NCBI GenBank assembly: GCA_035294005.1
Contig: DATGLT010000162.1
Span: 1-17,586, forward strand
DNA length: 17,586 nt
DNA from: JANXQE01 sp035294005
GTDB lineage: Bacteria > Verrucomicrobiota > Verrucomicrobiia > Limisphaerales > UBA8199
Reading direction: 5' to 3'
Positions 12,184 to 17,586 of this stretch are shown here, piece by piece. How positions within the stretch are numbered: the first letter of the stretch is position 1; the number at the start of each line of letters is the position of its first letter. The position numbers and the translations under genes were made by a program. Below the pieces are notes generated by a model that saw nothing but the letters and a program-made list of their open reading frames with translations, ran no database searches and was not told the DNA's origin.

Positions 12184-14289
12184 TTAGTACGCCGGCGGGG
12201 TGTTTTCAGGCACAGTGCGGTAAAAGCGGGTTTGGTTGTTGTTCGCGTCCGAATCGATGAAATCAATTGAACCGTTAACCACCTGGTTTGTGCAAAGAGT
12301 GGTCCAATTTGCCAGGTCAGTAGAGTATTCGATGTGGAACCATGCCCCGTCGGGCCCGGGTTCTGTCAGGTGGAAACTGTGGTCGAGCAACAAGCCGCTG
12401 CCGGGCAGAGGTAAGTTGCTGTCGACGATAAGAGCAGACGCCTTTTGCGGGAAACCGAGGACGTAATTCGTGGCGCTTAAGAGCTTGATGGTAACGGTGC
12501 TGCTGATGTCGGGCGGACCATCATCCAGAGGGACGACAGTTACATCGGCGTGGCGCTGGCCGGCCGGGATAACGACCGAGCCTGAGAGCGGCACATAATC
12601 GACGCCATTGGTGGCTGTGCCTCCAACCTCGTAAGAAACGGTGAGGTCCTGGTTGGTATCCCCAAAGCGGTGGACGGTGAACGTGGCATTCTTGGGACCG
12701 CAGTTGGTAAACAGCCGCCAGATGGCCGTTGGACCGTTCCACTGGGTCCATGTGGGAGGCCCGCCGGCAAGGCCAAGCCAGGGCCAGCAATTGGTGCCCT
12801 CGATGGCCACCGGATCGGTTGCGAGGACGTTTACGAGAGGCGGCCGGTTCGTGGGCGGCGGCACAGAAGGAAGAATGGTGATATTCACGGGCCCGGACGT
12901 TGCCGCGGCACCGCCGTTGTCGGTCGCGACAGCCGTCAGCGCGAATGAGCCCGCCGGGGCATTGCTCCAGGTAAGAATGAAAAAGTTGGTCGGGCAATTA
13001 TTGGTAATCGGCCAATGAATGCCGGGCAAAGGCTGAAGGCACAACCCATTGCCGGCGCCCAGATCGTTTGTGCCCGCAAAGAATTCGACCGACGTCACCG
13101 TTCCGTCGCGATCGTATGCGAAAGCGTAGAGCGGGATATTCACCGGGCCGCGAAACACAGCGCCATTGGGCGGGCTCGCAATCCGAACAATCGGCGGAAG
13201 ATTGGTGGGCGGACCTTTCAGCACAAGGACCATTACCGGGTCGGAAGTACTGGATGCGCCGCCATTGTCCGTGGCGACCGCAGTTAAGGTGTAACTGCCC
13301 GGAGGCACATTTGACCATACAAGGCAGAAGGGATTCGCGGGGCCCGCCCCGGCAGGATTGTTGGTCTTGATTCCCAGGCTCACGTTGCCGGCGAAAAACT
13401 CGACGGTTGCAACATAGCCGTCCGGATCGGATGCGCTCGCGCAAATGTCCACATTCGCAGGTGTGTAAAACGTTTGGCCGTTCATCGGCTGAAGGATCTT
13501 CACTACGGGCGGCTTGTTTGTGGGAGGGGGGCCCATTTGAACTGTAACCTTTACCGCTTGGGAGGTCGCGGACGCCCCTCCGTTATCGGTCGCCTTTGCG
13601 GTGAGCAAGTAATCGCCTGGCGCCGGATTGCTCCAGGTCAGAAAAAACGCGCGGCTGCCAGCGCCCGCTCCCGGTGGGAACGGCGGATCCACGATGACGC
13701 CGTTCGAGACCACACCAAGACTTTGGGTCCCGGCGAAAAATTCCATTGTGGCAACGTAGCCATCCGGATCCGAACCGAAAGCAACGAGGTTAATATTCCC
13801 CGGCGAAGTAAACACTTGTCCGTTCGTGGGGGAGTAGAAGTTGACGTATGGAGGCAAATTCGTGACTCCATCCGGGGTGATATAAACGGCGGCCGAAGCG
13901 GGATAGCCAATCTGGTAGTTCTGCGCGATCCCCAGGGGCGACGGCGAGAGTTTTAGCACGACCGGTGCGATATTCGTTTGACCGTGATCAATGGGAGTAA
14001 CCGTAACCGTGTTCGTGCGGACGCCGGCGGGAATCACTATCCAGCTGCCTATAGTCGTATAATCCACGCCATTGGTGGCAGTCCCCCCCAATAAACAAAA
14101 AATATTGAGCATTTGATTGGTGGGACCGTCACGATAGACCGTGAAGGTTCCGGTGTTTCCGGACCAGGTTGCAAGGGGGTCCGTCGCTTGCACAGTGACA
14201 ACGGGTAACACAACGGTCTGCGCACGGGCGTTAGGAATGCAGACGGCTAGAACCGAGCACAACAGGGGGAGCAACTTGAAACTTCTCAT
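12184..14289 (-). CDS. Secreted Calx-beta / Ig-like repeat protein
   Basis: A 701-residue extracellular protein. A signal peptide (MRSFKLLPLLCSVLAVC..ARA, about 1-23) is followed by a Calx-beta-like domain (about 30-137; GGTATNGVDYTTI). Three tandem bacterial Ig-like repeats come next (about 146-251, 260-358, 366-474). Each has a VxFYSPTNG- or IxxPxNG-like opening, a DPDGYVA(T)xEFFAG motif (the third varies to DRDGTVTSVEFFAG), a LTWSN- or LVWSN-type strand and LTAxATDNGGA. A second Calx-beta-like domain follows (about 490-624; GGTATNGVDYVPLSG). The C-terminal segment (about 640-701) resembles the 'FIDSD....RFYR' ending common in verrucomicrobial surface proteins. It has no catalytic residues, so adhesion, calcium binding or surface display is likely but not shown. 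It has its own terminator downstream. Confidence 0.85.
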   Translation of the reverse strand: MRSFKLLPLLCSVLAVCIPNARAQTVVLPVVTVQATDPLATWSGNTGTFTVYRDGPTNQMLNIFCLLGGTATNGVDYTTIGSWIVIPAGVRTNTVTVTPIDHGQTNIAPVVLKLSPSPLGIAQNYQIGYPASAAVYITPDGVTNLPPYVNFYSPTNGQVFTSPGNINLVAFGSDPDGYVATMEFFAGTQSLGVVSNGVIVDPPFPPGAGAGSRAFFLTWSNPAPGDYLLTAKATDNGGASATSQAVKVTVQMGPPPTNKPPVVKILQPMNGQTFYTPANVDICASASDPDGYVATVEFFAGNVSLGIKTNNPAGAGPANPFCLVWSNVPPGSYTLTAVATDNGGASSTSDPVMVLVLKGPPTNLPPIVRIASPPNGAVFRGPVNIPLYAFAYDRDGTVTSVEFFAGTNDLGAGNGLCLQPLPGIHWPITNNCPTNFFILTWSNAPAGSFALTAVATDNGGAAATSGPVNITILPSVPPPTNRPPLVNVLATDPVAIEGTNCWPWLGLAGGPPTWTQWNGPTAIWRLFTNCGPKNATFTVHRFGDTNQDLTVSYEVGGTATNGVDYVPLSGSVVIPAGQRHADVTVVPLDDGPPDISSTVTIKLLSATNYVLGFPQKASALIVDSNLPLPGSGLLLDHSFHLTEPGPDGAWFHIEYSTDLANWTTLCTNQVVNGSIDFIDSDANNNQTRFYRTVPENTPPAY

Positions 14290-14635
14290 AGAAAAAAGGC
14301 CTTTAGGTACGACATTCAGCGCTTCGTTCGATAAGCATAAACCATGCGCAGTGCCACGAGCACAGTCAAGGGCCTTGAAACTGCCCGCCTAGCCGCATCC
14401 CTGTTCGCTCTCTGGCAGAAGCGCAGAAGCTGTAAACGAAGTAAGCCGCTGAATACCAGCATGTAATGCTTTTGAAATACAACCCGATAAGCGATTTCAA
14501 CGGCTCGGCCTTTTAGTAGTAAGACCGGTTCCCGTCGCCAAGGGTAGGGAATCAAGGCGGGGAATTTTTGATAAACCTGGGTGTATAGACCCAACTACGA
14601 AACCGTCGCAGCGGTGCCTCAAACTCTAGCAAGAA
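14290..14635. other. Intergenic region, no gene recognised
   Basis: About 350 bp without a credible gene upstream of the secreted repeat protein. A short minus-strand frame at 14316-14594 has no recognisable motif or ribosome-binding site and is not called. A palindrome (AAAGGCCTTT) lies near 14294-14304, just upstream of the start codon. No riboswitch or promoter could be identified with confidence. Confidence 0.45.
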
Positions 14636-14663
14636 GGCCAGCCGGCTTTCGCCAAGGCTGGCC
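14636..14663 (-). terminator. Strong hairpin downstream of the YceI gene
   Basis: On the minus strand GGCCAGCC (14663-14656) pairs with GGCTGGCC (14643-14636). An inner GGC-GAAA-GCC stem with a GNRA tetraloop completes the hairpin, and TTCTTG follows. It sits 30 nt past the YceI stop and probably ends that transcription unit. Confidence 0.65.
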
Positions 14664-14692
14664 CGTTGCACACTCGGGGGTTTTCGGAGCAA

Positions 14693-15367
14693 TTACTTCG
14701 CGGCCGCTGTCGCGGGAGGATTGCGCTGTCCCACCATCCAATCGAAGATGATTTTGATATCATCGCCGGTCTTGATTCCAAGGCCCAGGGGATTGGGAGG
14801 CTCGACTTTGAAATCCGTCATTTTCAAGGAGGTTTTCCCTGACACTTTCAGTTTTTTATCACCGAGCGGGAGGATACTGACAGGCATCGTGACGTCGTTG
14901 GTCACCCCTGCGACCGCGATTTGCCCTTTGGCCTCAAACACATACGGGTCGTCCTTGCTTTTAGCCGGTTCCTTTAAAGTCAGCTCGGTCAGGTGAAAAG
15001 CGATTTTGGGATTTTGTTGCGCTTTGAGATGCTCATACATCACCTCGTCCATCCGGTCGCTGTACGGTTTGCCATCCTTTTCAATGCTCTTGAGAGAGCG
15101 GACCATGATGAAAGGTTCGGCATGGGCGTCGATTTTACCTGCAGTGGCTGCCTGGCCAGGTTCGGACGGGAAACCGGGGCCGACCTCGAGATAGCCGCCG
15201 ATGAGTGTGCCTTCGACCTGCCAATCGTGGATAGTCGAAGTCCCCTCGATCCGCATTTTACTGCCGGATCGAGCGTAGTATTTGGTCATCTGGTCAGCCG
15301 CCTGGACCGAAAGCGCGGCGAGCAGCAAGAGGCTCACTTTTGTGGCGATAATCGTGCGTGTGTTCAT
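14693..15367 (-). CDS. Exported YceI-family protein
   Basis: A 224-residue protein. A signal peptide (MNTRTIIATKVSLLLLAALS, cleavage near VQAAD at 21-25) leads into a YceI beta-barrel, the lipocalin-like fold that binds isoprenoid or amphipathic ligands. Motifs are EGTSTIHDWQVEG (41-53), MYEHLKAQQNPKIAFHLTEL (about 110-129), GQIAVAGVTNDVTMPVSI and LKMTDFKVEPP, all in the family order. It lies 49 bp downstream of the Gfo/Idh/MocA oxidoreductase gene on the same strand, likely the same transcript, and a strong hairpin follows. A ligand cannot be assigned from the sequence. Confidence 0.9.
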   Translation of the reverse strand: MNTRTIIATKVSLLLLAALSVQAADQMTKYYARSGSKMRIEGTSTIHDWQVEGTLIGGYLEVGPGFPSEPGQAATAGKIDAHAEPFIMVRSLKSIEKDGKPYSDRMDEVMYEHLKAQQNPKIAFHLTELTLKEPAKSKDDPYVFEAKGQIAVAGVTNDVTMPVSILPLGDKKLKVSGKTSLKMTDFKVEPPNPLGLGIKTGDDIKIIFDWMVGQRNPPATAAAK

Positions 15368-15416
15368 TTTACGGTGTTGGCCTATCAGAGTTACTGTTGT
15401 TTAGACGATGGAAATT

Positions 15417-16787
15417 CTAATCCAATTCATACCATTCAGGCTTCAAAACGATGCGCTGGCCGGTAATAATGGCTTCATTGGCTTTGACCGCGGTGACGGC
15501 GGACTGAAACCCTTCGACAAAGCCCGCGGCGGCGCGTCGTTGCACCTTTGCAACCTCAGCCGCGATTCCTTCAGCGTCGTCCGGCCCAAGGCTCGTCGCG
15601 GCGTCCTCGGCTTTATCGGTGACGTCGATGCTGTTTTTGAGGAAAACCTGCAGCGCATAGAACAAAGGAGTGCTGGCAAAAGGAGATTCCTGGGTCTGGG
15701 TGCCGGCGTTGGCAGCAACCGACTTGCTCGCGTTGGCTTTCAAAACGATGCCGGTCTCTTTGTAGAAGACTTCTTTGCTGGCGTAGACTTCCCATCCGAG
15801 CAGGGGCGAGTCGACTTCCTTGAACAGCCACGCTTTGTTCTCGCGCAACATGACGGCTGAATCGGTTCCATAAAACATCGCATACTCGCCATCAAACGAG
15901 TTTGCCAATGTGGCGTCGTAGTTCATAACGACCCCGTTCGGGAATTCCAGGACGGTTTGGATCGTGTCCGGGACATCGCGCCCGTCTTTCCACAAGGCCA
16001 GGTTGCCGAATCCGCTGACGGCCACCGGTTGGGCATTGATGAACCAAACGGCCTGGTCGATTGGATGAATCCCAAGTTCGCCCACAAGGCCAAGGGAGGT
16101 TTCCTTGCTCAAACGCCAGTTCAATTCCTTTTCGCGTTCAGGTTTGGGTGAGGTCGCGCGCCAGCTTTGCTTTTTATGAAATTGCGCGCGCGCACTGAGC
16201 CAGGCGCCAATCGCGCCGGACCGGATAAATGGGACCAGGAAATGCCGCTGGGGATCGGCGCGGAATTGCAAGCCGGCCTGGAAAACCTGTTGTTTGGCGG
16301 CTTTGGCAGCGAGCGCGATGACACGGGCGTCATCGATCGTATGGGCGATGGGCGCTTCGCAATAGACGTGTTTACCCGCTTTGAGAGCAGCCAGTGTGAT
16401 TTCCTTGTGCTGATGTGTCGGAGTGGCGATGACAACCGCTTTGATGTCCTTGTTATCGAGGATGGTTTTGTAATCCGCGGTTTGAACGGCCGCGGGAGCC
16501 AGGGTAGAAGCTCTGCGAACTGATGCCGGGTACGTGTCGCACACCGCGGCAACCTCCGCCTGCGGAACCACGGCCAACGTGTTCAGGATTTCCCGCCCCC
16601 ACGTCCCAAGGCCGATTACCGCCACCTTCATTTTGGTTGAATCGGATTTGCTTTCCGCTCCGGCTGCCGTGCCCGGATGCCCCAGCAGTTCAACACCGCC
16701 CAACACCGTCATCAAGGTAGCCAGGGAACTATTCTTCAGGAAATCGCGGCGGTTAAAATCCAGCCCGTTGCTCTCGTGTTCTTTCAT
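15417..16787 (-). CDS. Tat-exported Gfo/Idh/MocA family oxidoreductase
   Basis: A 456-residue NAD(P)-dependent oxidoreductase exported by the Tat pathway. The N-terminus has the twin-arginine motif NRRDFLKN (12-19) and a hydrophobic stretch. The Rossmann fold begins at MKVAVIGLGTWGREIL (53-68), with acidic strand ends (VAAVCDTYPA). ATPTHQHKEI and GKHVYCEAPIAH (138-149) mark the cofactor and substrate side, and LGIHPIDQAVWF carries the catalytic His. In most members the last strand motif is EKP, with a catalytic lysine; here it is EAP, so that lysine is absent. Such enzymes act on sugars and sugar derivatives in verrucomicrobial genomes. I use the ATG at 16787; 16811 is a TTG alternative. It follows the ThuA gene and precedes yceI on the same strand. 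Confidence 0.9.
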   Translation of the reverse strand: MKEHESNGLDFNRRDFLKNSSLATLMTVLGGVELLGHPGTAAGAESKSDSTKMKVAVIGLGTWGREILNTLAVVPQAEVAAVCDTYPASVRRASTLAPAAVQTADYKTILDNKDIKAVVIATPTHQHKEITLAALKAGKHVYCEAPIAHTIDDARVIALAAKAAKQQVFQAGLQFRADPQRHFLVPFIRSGAIGAWLSARAQFHKKQSWRATSPKPEREKELNWRLSKETSLGLVGELGIHPIDQAVWFINAQPVAVSGFGNLALWKDGRDVPDTIQTVLEFPNGVVMNYDATLANSFDGEYAMFYGTDSAVMLRENKAWLFKEVDSPLLGWEVYASKEVFYKETGIVLKANASKSVAANAGTQTQESPFASTPLFYALQVFLKNSIDVTDKAEDAATSLGPDDAEGIAAEVAKVQRRAAAGFVEGFQSAVTAVKANEAIITGQRIVLKPEWYELD

Positions 16788-16912
16788 ATTTTGGTTTGTG
16801 TGACGCCTCAACTGAGCGGATCGTGATGGTGCTCACAAATCCGCGCTCGATCAAGCCTGCCTTCTTGAGTCAGCCCAGGCGGCCTGGCCGGGCCGGCTCC
16901 TTTGGGCGTTAT

Positions 16913-17586
16913 CTATTCAGCCGCCTTCTGCGGCTTGGCATTCCATGTTTCAAGGCCGGCAGCCCACTTGATGCCTTCGAGAATGTGTTTCTGATACGCC
17001 TCCGCCACTTCGGGCGGGTTTTTGCGATTGGGCGCATTCGGATCCCAAACGTCTTCACGGTGGCCTAACGATGTATAAAAAACACGGCCCTTTCCAAAAT
17101 CTTTGCACCACGAAACCGGGTAATCCCCCGGCGATTTGTTATTGGGATGCTTATCCAGGCCGAGCAACCCGTGGACCTTTGAACGATCGAACTTCTGGAA
17201 TTGATAAATCTCGTCGAAAACCTTCCAGGTGGCGGGCAAGTGCGCGCATGCCGGGCAGGAACTATCCTGGTTGATTGGTTCCACTTCAACCTGCGCCTCG
17301 TGCTTCTTGAACTCGGCGCCGATCATATCCAGGTACGGTTCAAAATGATGGAACGTGTCCCCGGCCGCGTGCATTCCCACAAACCCGCCGCCGCCCTTGA
17401 CCCAATTGATAAAAGCGTCCGGGTCAGGCAGGGGCAGGTCGCCGGTGGTATTGGCGAAGATGACAACGTCATAATTCTTCAGGGCATCGGGGCTCATTTT
17501 CTCGGCGAGAACCTTTTTAATGGCAGCATTGACCTTTTGCATGTCGGGCTTGCCTTCGGCGTTTTTAAATTCCGGGTCGGAGGGTT
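16913..17586 (-). CDS. ThuA-domain protein, 5' end outside the window
   Basis: A partial gene. The frame is open from the window edge (reading PSDPEFKNAEGKPD before an internal ATG at 17542) to the stop at 16913-16915, giving 223 visible residues. The ThuA-like trehalose-utilisation fold (class I glutamine-amidotransferase-like) shows in NYDVVIFANTTGDLPLPDP, FVGMHAAGDTFHH, YLDMIGAEFKKHE and the later GRVFYTSLGHREDVW. ThuA-type proteins are tied to sugar and glycoside metabolism, often with Gfo/Idh/MocA oxidoreductases, and one lies immediately downstream here. The pair fits a keto-sugar route, but the substrate is not determined. The true start is not visible. Confidence 0.9.
   Translation of the reverse strand, partial: PSDPEFKNAEGKPDMQKVNAAIKKVLAEKMSPDALKNYDVVIFANTTGDLPLPDPDAFINWVKGGGGFVGMHAAGDTFHHFEPYLDMIGAEFKKHEAQVEVEPINQDSSCPACAHLPATWKVFDEIYQFQKFDRSKVHGLLGLDKHPNNKSPGDYPVSWCKDFGKGRVFYTSLGHREDVWDPNAPNRKNPPEVAEAYQKHILEGIKWAAGLETWNAKPQKAAE

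Noticed and set aside
12184..14289. Ig-like repeats as a tandem DNA repeat or CRISPR-like array
   Set aside because: The periodicity is at protein-domain level (about 100 residues) with diverged DNA; it is explained by domain duplication within one gene.
14316..14594. 92-codon minus-strand frame upstream of the secreted repeat protein
   Set aside because: No recognised motif, no ribosome-binding site and unconvincing composition; treated as non-coding.
16788..16912. GC-rich hairpin between the ThuA and Gfo/Idh/MocA genes
   Set aside because: CCAGG/CCTGG gives a short stem with a three-base loop and no U-tract; not strong enough to call a terminator.

Overview
This window looks like chromosomal DNA of a Verrucomicrobiota bacterium, probably near the Pedosphaera/Limisphaerales group. 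The grounds are the gene repertoire: a secreted Calx-beta/Ig-like protein with a C-terminal 'RFYR' segment, a Tat-exported Gfo/Idh/MocA oxidoreductase beside a ThuA-domain protein and a YceI protein, a CE15-type glucuronoyl esterase, a degenerate DksA, weak Shine-Dalgarno sites and high GC. The taxonomic call is inference from content only.

Positions 1-2620 form a recombination locus. A large serine recombinase (759-2330) and a small divergent helix-turn-helix protein (306-716) lie between two perfect 121-bp inverted repeats (115-235 and 2150-2270). The right repeat is the 3' coding end of the recombinase plus the last six bases of the tmRNA gene (ssrA, 2265-2620, minus). The recombinase frame runs antisense through the ssrA 3' end before stopping. 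The left repeat is an inverted copy of the same recombinase tail. The arrangement resembles a compact element parked at the ssrA 3' end, possibly invertible. It lies close to the window edge, so an assembly artefact must also be excluded.

Positions 2781-6375 hold a tight five-gene minus-strand operon with 4-19 nt overlaps at every junction: RsbR (PAS+STAS), RsbS (STAS), RsbT (kinase), a fusion of an RsbT-like ATPase with an RsbX/SpoIIE-type phosphatase, and a soluble histidine kinase. A receiver-only response regulator (6553-6933) is divergently transcribed. Together they form a stressosome-type partner-switching module apparently wired to a two-component phosphorelay. No RsbU, RsbV, RsbW or sigma factor is present in the window.

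Positions 7071-12027 carry more ordinary genes: a small basic putative zinc-binding protein, a DksA/TraR-like protein that has lost three of its four zinc cysteines, a CE15 esterase, argJ (with an unusual insertion just before its self-cleavage site) and, convergently, recF.

Positions 12114-17586 carry minus-strand genes for a secreted repeat protein with its own terminator, and an apparent transcription unit of ThuA-domain protein (truncated by the window edge), Gfo/Idh/MocA oxidoreductase and YceI protein, which ends at a strong hairpin at 14636-14663. The 14290-14635 stretch has no recognised gene.
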